Counted from the first letter of the stretch, positions 44,759 to 53,654 are shown. The stretch: 64,000 bases of DNA from Candidatus Omnitrophota bacterium (GCA_020632575.1 JACKFH010000004.1:124001-188000); one strand, 5' to 3'. Program-made: numbers and translations. The notes: a model not told the origin generated them from the sequence alone.

Positions 44759-45068
44759 AGTGGGTCCTCCTGGTTGCTCCCATCCCCTTGGCAGGCACGA
44801 ATCCTATCTTGCCATTAATATTTGCAATTTTGACATTTAAGTCAATACCTGCATCGGCGGATGGGTCGTTTTCGAAGTCCGAGGCGTCGAAACGCGCCCA
44901 GCGTAAAGGCAATATGCGGACCAATGGCCTCACACCCCACCTACCACGGGGGTCAAGGACTTACATTTTCGACAATTTTCCAGGAAAGTGGGCGTGTCAT
45001 TGGCCGCCCGACACCAAGCGAGGAAGGGAAAGGAGTTGAACCGACCGGAACAATCCGGCCGGACCGGT
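44759..45068. other. intergenic region with promoter of the DUF3300-like gene
   Basis: Holds the promoter below and a 16-bp inverted repeat, TTGACATTTAAGTCAA (44830-44845), overlapping its -35 box; this is operator-like. No coding frame is credible. No ribosome site is clear for the TauE gene, which starts at the right-hand end. Confidence 0.5.
44817..44845 (-). promoter_or_regulatory. sigma-70-like promoter of the DUF3300-like gene
   Basis: Minus strand: TTGACT (44845-44840), 17-bp spacer, AATATT (44822-44817). The inverted repeat TTGACATTTAAGTCAA covers the -35 box, a possible repressor or activator site. Confidence 0.45.
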
Positions 45069-45878
45069 ATGGACACTTCGGTCATCTTGTTGTTTGTGAC
45101 CTTCGGGGTCATGGGGGGATTCATTGCGGGTTTCTTGGGTGTGGGCGGGGGCGTCCTCTTTGTCCCATGCCTTTACCATGGATTTATCTGGATGGGAATT
45201 GAGGACACCGGGCTCGCCATGCATTTGGCGGTCGGAACCAGCCTCGCCATTATAGTCATCACCTCGCTTTCGAGCGCCTTGGGTCATGCCATCCATGGGG
45301 CTCTCACCGGGGGCCAGGTCCTGTCGATGGCGATCTTGGCGGTGCCCGCCGCCCTGGCGGGGGCGGCGATCGCCTCGGTGGTTGGCGGGGATTTTCTCAA
45401 ATCCTTTTTCGGCGCTTTCTTGCTCTTCGTCGCTTACCGATTCATCAAACCCCTGCCGAAATCCGACCTGGATCCGGACCGGATCATCCCGATTCCTCAA
45501 CTCATGATGGTGGGAGGGATCAGCGGCCTTCTCTCTTCTCTTTTAGGAATCGGCGGGGGGATTATCACCGTCTCATTGCTCCATCTCACCCTGCGTGTGC
45601 CTATCCATAGAGCGGTGGCCAACTCGAGCGGCTTGATTGTCTTCAGCTCCATCGCTGGGATGATCGGAAACGTCATCGCGGGCTGGGGCGTCGAGGGGCT
45701 TCCCGTCTATTCCTACGGTTATGTGAACCTCGTGGTCTGGTCGATCATGGCCTTTATCGCCGCCATATTCGCTCAGGTTGGGGCTTGGTCGGCTTCGAAA
45801 ACCCATCCCGATAGCCTAAAGAAACCGTTCGCGATCATTCTTCTCCTGGTCGGTTTGAAGATGTTGTATCCTTTCTGA
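45069..45878 (+). CDS. TauE/SafE family permease
   Basis: 269 residues, about eight membrane helices, and the two family glycine motifs: GFIAGFLGVGGGVLFVP near the start and ISGLLSSLLGIGGGIITVS near 150-170. This places it in the sulfite/organosulfonate exporter family. With a sulfatase in the same window, a role in sulfur-compound or sulfite transport is possible, but the family also moves other anions. ATG 45069 lacks a strong ribosome site; an in-frame extension to 44988 begins inside non-membrane sequence. The next gene begins three bases after its stop. Confidence 0.88.
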   Translation: MDTSVILLFVTFGVMGGFIAGFLGVGGGVLFVPCLYHGFIWMGIEDTGLAMHLAVGTSLAIIVITSLSSALGHAIHGALTGGQVLSMAILAVPAALAGAAIASVVGGDFLKSFFGAFLLFVAYRFIKPLPKSDLDPDRIIPIPQLMMVGGISGLLSSLLGIGGGIITVSLLHLTLRVPIHRAVANSSGLIVFSSIAGMIGNVIAGWGVEGLPVYSYGYVNLVVWSIMAFIAAIFAQVGAWSASKTHPDSLKKPFAIILLLVGLKMLYPF

Positions 45879-45881
45879 TCG

Positions 45882-47540
45882 ATGTCGATCGGATTCTTAC
45901 AGAAGCGTCCTTACCTCAAACACCTGATCGCCCTGGCCCTCCTCATTCTCCTGGCGTTCTCCATTCACTTACCCTATCGCGACCTCCCCCTCGCCATCGA
46001 TTCGAGCATCTTCGCGGCGGTGGCCATGCACCTGAACCATGGAAAGGTTCTCTACCAGGATGCTTGGGACCACAAACCGCCAATGGTTTTTTTCCTGAAC
46101 GCCGCCGCTCTCGCTCTGGAGGGAGAAAACCACCAATCCATTCGGGATCTTCAAACAACCTTTGCCCTACTCATTCTTCTCGCTTTCTATTCGCTGCTCA
46201 CCCTCCTGTTCGGCTCGGTTTTAGTCTCTTTCCTGGGAACGCTCCTCTATCTCCTTCTCTTTTATCACCCCGTTCTCTATGGGGGAGGGAATTTCACCGA
46301 GGAGTACGGCGCCTTCTTTGTTCTGGTGGGAGTGTGGGGCATTGTCCTCTGGTCGGTTCGGGACAATCGAAGAAACCCCCTCTGGCTTCTGATTTCAGGT
46401 GGCGGATTCGGCGCCGCCATCCTGACCAAGGAGCCCTTTCTGTTATCGAGCGTTCCCTGGTTCTTTTACATTCTCTGTGTCAGTCCGAACGGGTGGAAAC
46501 GGAGTTTGAAAAATATTGGAGCCTTTGTCTGTGGCGGTCTCTTAGTCGCGCTCGTTCCGTTGGCGTATTTAATTTGGAATCATGCTTTGGGAGATTGGTT
46601 CGATGTGATTGTCTATGGGTTTCGATACGCCGACAGATTCGCCTCGGATCCGCTATCCGAGAAAATGGTGGAGGGCGTGTTTCGAGTCAGCGAATTGATC
46701 TTTTCCCACTCCTTGCTGGCTAGCGCCCTCTTTCTCTTTGGGGTCGCCAGCCTGTCTCGGAGATCCTTTTTGCGAAGATGCCATTACATTCCCTTATTCG
46801 CGCTGTATTGGGTCATCCTCGATTTTTTCGCGGCCTCCATCTCGGGCCTTTTCTTTCTCCATTATTATCTTCAAATGGTTTCGCCCATTCTCTTCGTGGG
46901 AAGCTTTGGTTTGGTTTTTGTCACTCGGTTTTTTCGCGGGTCCGCCCGTTGGTGGAGACGAGCCGGCATGGCCACTCTGATCGTGTGTGGTCTGGCCGAC
47001 TTCGCCTATCCGGGAATTCTCGTACACCGGCTCCCGCTTCCCGAAAAGGTCGAGGAGGAGCCCCTTGTTCACTACCTGAAAGAGAGGATGCATCCGGGAG
47101 ACTCCCTCTGGGTCGCCAGCGGATACCTCGCCGATTGCTACCTTGAGACCGGAATGTTGTCCCCGACCCGCTATCTCGCGGTTTTTAAGCACCATTTGGA
47201 GTTGGGGGCCTCGCGTCGGATCGATTGGTCTCGGGTCGAACGGATTCACGACGATTTGAAGGAATCCCCGCCCGAGTTCATTGTCGGATCTCAGATTCTC
47301 CAGCGCCCCTTGGGAGACCCCAAGTTTGTCCAATGGCTGGAGCCCCGCTACACGGTGACTGTCGCCGAGGAGGACACCGACTTCAATCTCGTCTTCAGTC
47401 GTGTCTCCGACGCCTCCGAGTCCCTCGCCGAGCAAAAAAAAGAGTGGGCCTCGATCGAGGCCCACTCTCCCGGGTCGCTGCCCTTTTATCAATCCGTCGT
47501 TCTCAGGCTACTACAGGACTCTGCTCCACAATCGTTTTGA
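45882..47540 (+). CDS. GT-C-type glycosyltransferase-like membrane protein
   Basis: 552 residues with about ten membrane helices. LPLAIDSSIFAAVAMHLNHG near 36-55 is the first-loop Asp motif of GT39/GT83 enzymes, followed by YQDAWDHKPPMVFFLNAA, a close match to the typical DxK-P loop. The C-terminal soluble part (about 400-550) would be periplasmic. Its 3' end overlaps the convergent E1 gene by 38 bp, and the last codons pass through that gene's terminator palindrome. It is 3 bp from the TauE-like gene, probably co-transcribed. Confidence 0.8.
   Translation: MSIGFLQKRPYLKHLIALALLILLAFSIHLPYRDLPLAIDSSIFAAVAMHLNHGKVLYQDAWDHKPPMVFFLNAAALALEGENHQSIRDLQTTFALLILLAFYSLLTLLFGSVLVSFLGTLLYLLLFYHPVLYGGGNFTEEYGAFFVLVGVWGIVLWSVRDNRRNPLWLLISGGGFGAAILTKEPFLLSSVPWFFYILCVSPNGWKRSLKNIGAFVCGGLLVALVPLAYLIWNHALGDWFDVIVYGFRYADRFASDPLSEKMVEGVFRVSELIFSHSLLASALFLFGVASLSRRSFLRRCHYIPLFALYWVILDFFAASISGLFFLHYYLQMVSPILFVGSFGLVFVTRFFRGSARWWRRAGMATLIVCGLADFAYPGILVHRLPLPEKVEEEPLVHYLKERMHPGDSLWVASGYLADCYLETGMLSPTRYLAVFKHHLELGASRRIDWSRVERIHDDLKESPPEFIVGSQILQRPLGDPKFVQWLEPRYTVTVAEEDTDFNLVFSRVSDASESLAEQKKEWASIEAHSPGSLPFYQSVVLRLLQDSAPQSF
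47434..47468 (-). terminator. intrinsic terminator of the E1 gene, inside a convergent coding region
   Basis: A 28-nt perfect palindrome at 47441-47468, centred on GATC, followed on the minus strand by seven T. It lies 35 bp past the E1 stop yet is within the reading frame of the GT-C gene on the other strand. Confidence 0.85.
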
Positions 47541-49656
47541 TCGCATCGCCGACCCGTCCAGCGTTCGGGACAAAGGCGTCCTCGAGGTTGGCCGCCATCG
47601 GCATCACGCCATCCGGAGCGGTGACCGGGATGAAGGGGAGCAAGAAGTCGAGTTGACGCTGCACCTTGCTATAAACGGTGTGCACGATGTTTCCGGAGTC
47701 GGTTCCCTGAGAGACACAGACCAGTCGGCGCGTCTTCTTCACCGACTCCACAATGGTGTCGATATCGAGCGGGACCGTGGTGCGCGGGTCGATCAGTTCG
47801 ACACTGATCCCCTGACGCTCTAGCCTGCGCGCGGCATTGAAGGCGACGTGGAGCATGCGGGAGTAAGCCCAGACCGTCACATCCTCGCCCTCACGGACAA
47901 TGCTTGCCTGACCAAAGGGGATCGCGTAACGCTCCTCCGGTACGTTGGCTCCGAAGATGGCGCCACCGTACAGCAACTGGTGTTCGAAGAATATCACCGG
48001 GTCCTCACTATAGATTGCCGTGTTCAAGAGGCCTTTGGCGTCGAACGGTGTGGCGGGGACACACACATACAAACCTGGCATGTTCGAGTATTTGGAAACC
48101 AGTTCCTGCCCATGTTGACAGGAGTACCCTTTCCCTCCGCCGATGGTTGTGCGAACTGTCACCGCCCGCTTGGCCTTGCCGCCGTACATGTAACGAGCCT
48201 TCGCGGCCTGGTTCTGGACCTGATCCTCCGCTTGCGCCAGAAAATCGTTGTACATGATCTCGACCACCGGGATGATGTGCCGAGTCATCGCCGCACCGAG
48301 ACCAAAACCGACGATCGCGCCCTCGGAAAGGGGAGCATCGAAATTCTTCTCGACACCGTATTTCTCGGTCAGACCCGCGGTGACCCCAAACGCGCCGCCA
48401 TAGGGGCCAACATCCTCGCCCCAAGAGATCACTCGGGGATCGTTTTCGAAGGCCTGCGCAAGCGTTTCGTTAATCGCGTCCTTGATCGAGAGTTTGCGTT
48501 CCGTCGCCGCTTCGCCCTCGGTGAAGTGGCTGTACTTTTTGAGTTTCTCGTACTCGGGGTCGAAGGTTTTGGCATAAACGTCATCCAACATGGTCTCAAC
48601 CGGAGGCTCCGGAGACTTCCATGCGAATTGGACCGCCTCATCGATCTCGGCCTGGATATCGTCCACAACCTTTTGAATTTCTTCCTCGGTCATCACTCCG
48701 GCGCCGACCAATTCGCGCTTGTATTTTTCGACACAATCCTGTTTGGTCCAGATTGCCTCCTCTTCATCGCTCCGGTAGGTCTTGCAGGAGTCGGAAAGCG
48801 AATGGCCCTTGTATCGCATAACCATCATGACCAGCAGATAGGGCCCTTGTCCCGAGCGAGCGTGCTCGGCGGCGCGACGGTAAGCGTCCCAACAGGCGAG
48901 AACGTCGGTGCCATCCACGACTTCGCCCGGCATGTTGTAGCCCCAGGCCCTCACAGCACAGTTAGAGATGTTCGAAACATCCTCGAGACGGCCGGTCATC
49001 GCCGCGCCATTGTCCTCGACCACGAATACGGCCGGAACCTTGTAAGCGGTGGCCATGTTCATCGTTTCGTTGAACACACCCTCCTGAACCGCGCCATCCC
49101 CCATGTAGGAGACGACGACCTGGCCGGTCTTGGCGATCTTGGCCGCCAAGGCCGCGCCGCCCGCGATCGAGAGCCCGCCGCCGACAACCGCGTTGGCCCC
49201 GAGGTGATTGCGTTCGAATTCGGCCACGTGCATCGAACCGCCCTTGCCCTTGCAGCATCCCGCCTCGCGGCCAAACATCTCCGCCATCATGGCCTTGGTG
49301 TCGGTCCCTTTCGAAATGGAGTGGCCATGTCCCCGGTGGTTGGAGGTCACATAGTCATCCGGACGAAGGACGATATTGATCGGCGCCTCGGCGGCTTCCT
49401 GACCGACACAAAGGTGTGTCGCTCCTCGGTATTTGACTGTCGGGTCTTTGTAGGCTTCATTTTTCAATTCGCCGATGGTTGTGTCGAAGAGGCGGATCCG
49501 AACCATCACCTCAAGGAGTTTTTTCGCCTCCTCGGCGGTCATCTCCCCGGCATCCATGATTTCTTTGAGCGACTTGTGGAACTGATACACGGGAATTGGC
49601 GGGGCTTCCAAATAACCGGCTTCGTTATGATAGGGACGGACTCTCTCTTTAGGCAC
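47503..49656 (-). CDS. fused alpha-beta E1 of a 2-oxo-acid/acetoin dehydrogenase
   Basis: 717 residues in which E1 alpha (about 1-370) and E1 beta (about 390-717) are one chain. The thiamine-diphosphate motif GDGAVQEGVFNETMNMA begins at 186; HRGHGHSISKG lies at 107-117. The beta half has RVISWGEDVGPYGGAFG and the C-terminal LIDPRTTVPLD. It catalyses decarboxylation of a 2-oxo acid (pyruvate, branched-chain or acetoin) and acyl transfer to an E2 lipoyl protein, in the cytoplasm. No E2, E3 or lipoate gene is in the window. GTG 49656 follows AAGGAG. A promoter with an operator lies about 190 bp upstream. Confidence 0.93.
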   Translation of the reverse strand: MPKERVRPYHNEAGYLEAPPIPVYQFHKSLKEIMDAGEMTAEEAKKLLEVMVRIRLFDTTIGELKNEAYKDPTVKYRGATHLCVGQEAAEAPINIVLRPDDYVTSNHRGHGHSISKGTDTKAMMAEMFGREAGCCKGKGGSMHVAEFERNHLGANAVVGGGLSIAGGAALAAKIAKTGQVVVSYMGDGAVQEGVFNETMNMATAYKVPAVFVVEDNGAAMTGRLEDVSNISNCAVRAWGYNMPGEVVDGTDVLACWDAYRRAAEHARSGQGPYLLVMMVMRYKGHSLSDSCKTYRSDEEEAIWTKQDCVEKYKRELVGAGVMTEEEIQKVVDDIQAEIDEAVQFAWKSPEPPVETMLDDVYAKTFDPEYEKLKKYSHFTEGEAATERKLSIKDAINETLAQAFENDPRVISWGEDVGPYGGAFGVTAGLTEKYGVEKNFDAPLSEGAIVGFGLGAAMTRHIIPVVEIMYNDFLAQAEDQVQNQAAKARYMYGGKAKRAVTVRTTIGGGKGYSCQHGQELVSKYSNMPGLYVCVPATPFDAKGLLNTAIYSEDPVIFFEHQLLYGGAIFGANVPEERYAIPFGQASIVREGEDVTVWAYSRMLHVAFNAARRLERQGISVELIDPRTTVPLDIDTIVESVKKTRRLVCVSQGTDSGNIVHTVYSKVQRQLDFLLPFIPVTAPDGVMPMAANLEDAFVPNAGRVGDAIKTIVEQSPVVA

Positions 49657-49855
49657 TGTACTTTCTCCTTTTGGTTTCCTTTTACGGACAACTTACCCCC
49701 GACTTTCCACAAATGGATCGAACCTGATCGATCCAAGGGCTATTCGGAGGGCGATTTTTTTCTCACACACACAAAGATATTGAATCATGTTCCGGAAAAC
49801 ACTAACTACCGGATTGTGGGGTCACCAGCGGTCAACATGGCAAGTTGAAGCGGGG

Positions 49856-49885
49856 ATTATAGTGACCTCGCGAAAACGAGGTCAA
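49856..49885 (-). promoter_or_regulatory. promoter with overlapping inverted repeat, upstream of the E1 gene
   Basis: Minus strand: TTGACC (49885-49880), 18-bp spacer, TATAAT (49861-49856). TGACCTCG/CGAGGTCA arms (49863-49870 and 49877-49884) fill the region between the two boxes, as expected for a repressor site. The leader to GTG 49656 is about 190 nt and includes an 8-bp hairpin (TGGATCGA/TCGATCCA). Confidence 0.65.
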
Positions 49886-49929
49886 GTGGTTTGGCTTCGG
49901 ACGAGTGGGCCAAAACCCTGCGGCTTCCC

Positions 49930-50982
49930 CTAGGCTCCTCTCATCCAGGGCGTGTCTAAAACCTCCTCGGCCTGAAATCCCTTCTCGGGATGCCACCGGG
50001 TTCCATCGTATAGGACCGTTTCCCATTCGTAAGTCTCGTTTCGAGGGTCCAAAGTGATCAGTTTTCCGCCCTTTTTAACCTTTTCTCCACCGTATCCGGC
50101 GTAGCCGGTGGCTCTCCCATAAGCCAATTCGATCCCCTCGAGCTCCCCCCCGTAGTCATTCACATGGTCATGCCCGCAGAAACAGGCTTGCACTCGGTCC
50201 AGATCCTGGATATGCCAGATCCCGCTCCCATCCTCGCCGTAATGGCAGACATTCTCGAGTTTGAACCCGGAGGCGAGTTTCTCCTCCCAGATGTACTGAT
50301 ATTGCAAGACTGGGATGTGGAGGAACGCGATCATCGGGACCGACTCCCGCCCAGATTGGTTCTCCCGAAAACCCTTAAGCCATTCCTCCTGCTCTTTTTG
50401 AATGCCGATGTTGGTGGTGTTCAAGCAGAGGAACTCCCAAACAGGTTTACCCTCCCGGTCCTCCAACAAGACCGAATAGTTTCCGGATCCAGGGCCTCCC
50501 CGGTACAACGAACCTTTCGCCTCGGTGAGTCGGTCATGCCCCTCGACATAATTGTCCATCTGGTCGTGATTCCCCCAGGTGAACAACCAGGGGAGGCCGA
50601 GGTTCTCGATCTGCTCGACTCCGAACTCCATGAACTCGCCTCCCCGACCCCCGGGGTTGTCATGCCACAGGTCGCCGGTCACCGCCAGCAAATCGGGTTG
50701 GGTGAGTTCGATAAGTTTGGGGAGGTCTTTGATCGTCTGTCGGTCCATTAAATCGCCGAATTTGTCTCGACTGCAAAAGAAGTGGATGTCCGTCAGTTGG
50801 AGAACTTTAATTCGGTTTGGATTTTCGATCTTCAATCGGCTGAGCGTTTCGGGGTGCTTGTTCGAGATGGTGAGACCGATCGGATCTTGTTGCCGATGGA
50901 ATCCCCATGAGGGACCGGCCATGGCTCCCGCCGCGGCGGCGGTGGTGGTTTGTAGAAATTGACGCCTTGTCCAATCGCTCAT
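49930..50982 (-). CDS. Tat-exported metallophosphoesterase
   Basis: 350 residues. Tat signal TRRQFLQ at 5-11 with an Ala-rich hydrophobic stretch. The calcineurin-like metal motifs are all present: TDIH (64-67), GDLWHDN (103-109), GNHD (137-140), a late HIPV and GHDH. It should hydrolyse phosphate esters or diesters in the periplasm or at the surface, with substrate unknown. The fold is close to purple-acid-phosphatase-like and PhoD-independent families. It is upstream of the E1 gene on the same strand, but the E1 gene has its own promoter. Confidence 0.92.
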   Translation of the reverse strand: MSDWTRRQFLQTTTAAAAGAMAGPSWGFHRQQDPIGLTISNKHPETLSRLKIENPNRIKVLQLTDIHFFCSRDKFGDLMDRQTIKDLPKLIELTQPDLLAVTGDLWHDNPGGRGGEFMEFGVEQIENLGLPWLFTWGNHDQMDNYVEGHDRLTEAKGSLYRGGPGSGNYSVLLEDREGKPVWEFLCLNTTNIGIQKEQEEWLKGFRENQSGRESVPMIAFLHIPVLQYQYIWEEKLASGFKLENVCHYGEDGSGIWHIQDLDRVQACFCGHDHVNDYGGELEGIELAYGRATGYAGYGGEKVKKGGKLITLDPRNETYEWETVLYDGTRWHPEKGFQAEEVLDTPWMRGA

Positions 50983-51122
50983 AACGAAATGGAACCTCCC
51001 ATAGTTTTGCCGAGAAATTATTGAACAATCCCGATAATTGGACGGATAAATGAAGATTGGATAAATTTCCGTGAGTCTCTCACGATTGGGTTCGATCCAA
51101 ATGAGGCTTCGCTCGAAATACG

Positions 51123-51875
51123 TTAAGGCGCTTTCGCCGATCTTCGATCCGAAGATGAGGTTTCGTAACTGACCGGGGGAGCGATCTGCCGTCGCCTTCG
51201 TTCGGGCAGAGCCGGGACAATCTCTTTCTTTGGCTCCGCTTTGGGCGATTGGATCCGGTTCTCGCGACCCTCTTTCTTGAATGGATTGGTGGGAACCTGG
51301 TCGGTGGGACGAAACTCGGTGTCGAGGAAACGGTCGACTCGCGCGGATTTAATGCCGTTTTCATCCAGGGTCACCAAGGCGCTTTCCGCCACAATCAGGT
51401 TATCCGGACCGTCGGGGAGTCGCTGGATGATCTTGACCTGCCTGGGACAATAGATCTGACGGATTTTGTGATCGTACTCCACATAGGTGGTCTCGATCCG
51501 ATACTCGGTGGAGTTGTCCACGATCACCCGCCCCGCCGCGGTTCCGGACTGGATGCCGGAATGCCAGTGAATTTCATCCGCCCAGACATAGAGATCCGGT
51601 TTCCGTTTGGGATCGTAACGGTCTTCGGCTTTGAACCAGATGCGGATGGGCTGATCGAATTTTTCTGGACCTTCGTACGTGTAATTGACGCTGCGGTTGG
51701 CGTCGATCGAAAAGTTGAAACTGCTTCCCGGTGGCGGGACCACATTTTGGATCGGGTTGTCCCCGCCGCCGCCTCCTCCAAATGGGAAACCGCCGGAGTT
51801 CTGACTCCAGACAGGGATTGAGCCACACACCATCGCCGCGCACATCGAAAACAGAAAGATCGATCGCTTCACCAT
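51123..51875 (-). CDS. secreted LptA/OstA-like protein
   Basis: 250 residues with a signal peptide (about 1-24) and a glycine patch. Residues about 70-180 have alternating hydrophobic strands with WADEIHWHSGIQSGTAAGRV and IETTYVEYDHKIRQIYCP, reminiscent of the OstA/LptA jelly-roll repeats that carry lipopolysaccharide across the periplasm. The tail is Pro/Lys/Arg-rich and disordered. The resemblance is by pattern only, so LptA is a hypothesis; no lptB, lptC or kdsC neighbours exist. A good promoter lies just upstream, and GAGG precedes the ATG. Confidence 0.55.
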   Translation of the reverse strand: MVKRSIFLFSMCAAMVCGSIPVWSQNSGGFPFGGGGGGDNPIQNVVPPPGSSFNFSIDANRSVNYTYEGPEKFDQPIRIWFKAEDRYDPKRKPDLYVWADEIHWHSGIQSGTAAGRVIVDNSTEYRIETTYVEYDHKIRQIYCPRQVKIIQRLPDGPDNLIVAESALVTLDENGIKSARVDRFLDTEFRPTDQVPTNPFKKEGRENRIQSPKAEPKKEIVPALPERRRRQIAPPVSYETSSSDRRSAKAP

Positions 51876-51903
51876 CGGGTCCTCTCTAACTCAGCCTTTT
51901 TCC

Positions 51904-51933
51904 ATTATACGCTCGAAATCTTAACGATGCCAA
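51904..51933 (-). promoter_or_regulatory. sigma-70-like promoter of the LptA-like gene
   Basis: Minus strand: TTGGCA (51933-51928), 18-bp spacer, TATAAT (51909-51904); short leader to ATG 51875. Confidence 0.6.
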
Positions 51934-52000
51934 CCGGTCTCATTTGCCTGGGATTCATCGGTTTCCAGCCCCGGAGCCTCCATTATTGAGGTCAATTTCG

Positions 52001-52234
52001 TCAATCCTTCTCGTGAAGGTGGGCCTTCATGAAGATCTCTTGCATTTCCACGAGGCCGCTGGTGGTCCGGGGAGGGAGATCCGCGAGTTCTCCGAGGCGC
52101 AGGAGATCGTCCACCTCTTTCCAGTCGTATTCCTTACCCCTAAGGGCGTTGCGACGGATGCGTTCCAGCTCTGGTCCGGTCTCCTCCCATTGTTGGACCA
52201 TTCTTCTTTGCTCTTCGCGCGAAGGTTTTCTCAT
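52001..52234 (-). CDS. small partner protein of the nucleotidyltransferase
   Basis: 77 residues, highly charged and helical (MRKPSREEQRRMVQQWEETG..., ending KAHLHEKD). Not a recognised family. It is coupled to the upstream nucleotidyltransferase gene by an ATGA overlap (52231-52234). Size, charge and coupling resemble the short partner of a two-gene toxin-antitoxin or defence pair, but its role as toxin or antitoxin is not shown by sequence. Confidence 0.6.
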   Translation of the reverse strand: MRKPSREEQRRMVQQWEETGPELERIRRNALRGKEYDWKEVDDLLRLGELADLPPRTTSGLVEMQEIFMKAHLHEKD

Positions 52235-52791
52235 GATTTCTTCAATAGCAGGTTTCGTCCGACTCCGAGGATGTCCGAGGAGGTCTTGAATTGGGCGAGT
52301 TCGCCGAGCTCGCTTAAGATGTATGCATTATCCAAGTTCAACTGTCGATTGACAATGCTTTCCGCGTCGATCAGATCCTTCGGGCGCGAGGCAAAGACTT
52401 TCATCACAAACAAATCCTCAGCTGTGCAACAGGGAAGAGAAAACCCAGGCGCAAGTTCCACCGAAGTCGCGCGTTCGATCATCCGCTCCTCGAATGGCAG
52501 TGCGCCGAGGGTGACATCGACATCTCTTCCATTCGAACCCTGAAGCAGTAGGACCCGGTTTTTCAACGCGAAGTCGAGTCCATTCTCGATTCGAGATGGG
52601 AATCGACTCAGTAAGGGCTCGACGAAATCTCTTTCGGAACCGAAACCAGCCAATAGTGTGATGTCGGCGTCCAAAGTCGTTCGCGGTTCACCCCACTTTT
52701 GCACTGCCAAGCCCCCGATCAAACAGAAGCGCCACCCCATTTCAGACATGAACCCGCAGACTTCCTTAGCGGCTTCGAATAAACCGTTCAC
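52231..52791 (-). CDS. AbiEii/MNT-like nucleotidyltransferase
   Basis: 186-residue protein of the minimal nucleotidyltransferase fold. CLIGGLAVQKWGEPRTTLDAD (near 23-43) has the GG(LM)A-x-W-G-x-R-x-T-x-D-x-D pattern typical of AbiEii/DUF6036 toxins; the DVDVT region near 90-94 holds the third acidic residue. Such proteins modify tRNA 3' ends or other RNAs as toxins. ATGA overlap with the 77-residue gene downstream. Standalone pair in an otherwise unrelated neighbourhood, as is usual for acquired modules. Confidence 0.8.
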   Translation of the reverse strand: MNGLFEAAKEVCGFMSEMGWRFCLIGGLAVQKWGEPRTTLDADITLLAGFGSERDFVEPLLSRFPSRIENGLDFALKNRVLLLQGSNGRDVDVTLGALPFEERMIERATSVELAPGFSLPCCTAEDLFVMKVFASRPKDLIDAESIVNRQLNLDNAYILSELGELAQFKTSSDILGVGRNLLLKKS

Positions 52792-52925
52792 AATATCCTC
52801 CCGAGTGTTGCGTAAATCTTAATGGAGTCACGCCAACGAATCGAGCCGTTCAAATGAAGGGAGCTTCCCTTGAATCGTTTCCGCATTTGTTCCCGCACTA
52901 CAACCCATGGATGGAAGCCGGTACG

Positions 52926-53612
52926 ATGGAGTCTATGCCCTTCCAACTCAATCAAATCGTCCCTTGGGGGCGGTCATTCGATGAATACCGAAGAATGTTT
53001 TCTCTCTCAACCGCGGACTTGGGAAGCAGAATCTTGGGGGTTTCGGATGGTCCGGCTAGTTTCAACTCGACCGGATCGAAACAAGGTCAATCGATCGTCT
53101 CCTGCGATCCCCTTTATCAATTCTCTTCCGGAGATATTCGCAAGCGGATCGATGAAACTTTTGAGGAGGTGCTAACCCAAACCGAGGCCAACCGGAAAAA
53201 CTTCGTTTGGGAATCCATCTCCGATCCGGTCGAACTCGGCAAGGTCCGAATGGAGGCGATGGAGGAATTCCTCAAAGATTTCGAGGATCATTCGGGATCG
53301 CGGTACGTGGCCTCGGCGCTCCCGAATCTCCCCTTTTCGGACCGGTCCTTTGATCTCGCGCTCTGTTCGCATTTCCTGTTCCTTTATTCGGAACAACTCG
53401 ATTACGAATTCCATGTCCGAAGCCTGGAGGAGATGCTGCGGGTGGCGCGTGAAGTCAGAATCTTTCCGCTTCTCTCCCTCGACGGGACCCGCTCCCCGCA
53501 TGTCGACCCACTTCTGAAGGCCTTTGAGGTTTGGTCGGATCTGACGGTCAAAATCGAAAAGGTCGACTACGAATTCCAACGGGGCGGGAATGAAATGATG
53601 AGGATATCATGA
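52926..53612 (+). CDS. SAM-dependent methyltransferase-like protein
   Basis: About 228 residues. ILGVSDGPASFN near 36-47 looks like the class I methyltransferase glycine loop, and LPFSDRSFDLALCSHFLFLY near 138-157 is the typical acidic motif and following strand of this small family. Substrate unknown. ATG 52926 begins MESMPFQLNQIVPWGR; an upstream ATG at 52854 adds 24 unconvincing residues. A strong hairpin follows the stop codon. The gene stands alone and diverges from the AbiEii-like pair. Confidence 0.75.
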   Translation: MESMPFQLNQIVPWGRSFDEYRRMFSLSTADLGSRILGVSDGPASFNSTGSKQGQSIVSCDPLYQFSSGDIRKRIDETFEEVLTQTEANRKNFVWESISDPVELGKVRMEAMEEFLKDFEDHSGSRYVASALPNLPFSDRSFDLALCSHFLFLYSEQLDYEFHVRSLEEMLRVAREVRIFPLLSLDGTRSPHVDPLLKAFEVWSDLTVKIEKVDYEFQRGGNEMMRIS

Positions 53613-53615
53613 GGT

Positions 53616-53647
53616 TTTCCCCTCCGCGCTGCCGCGCGGAGGGGAAA
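53616..53647. terminator. strong bidirectional terminator hairpin
   Basis: Perfect 13-bp stem (TTTCCCCTCCGCG/CGCGGAGGGGAAA) with a 6-nt loop between two convergent genes (53612 and 53655). Confidence 0.85.
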
Positions 53648-53654
53648 TTTCCGA

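Noticed and set aside
49700..49740. T-loop-like GGTTCGATCC suggesting a tRNA
   Set aside because: No acceptor or anticodon stem can be formed around it; part of a simple hairpin in the E1 leader.
47848..49848. 666-codon open frame on the plus strand opposite the E1 gene
   Set aside because: It is antisense to a clearly conserved enzyme over its whole length, has unnatural composition, and arises from the GC-biased third codon positions.
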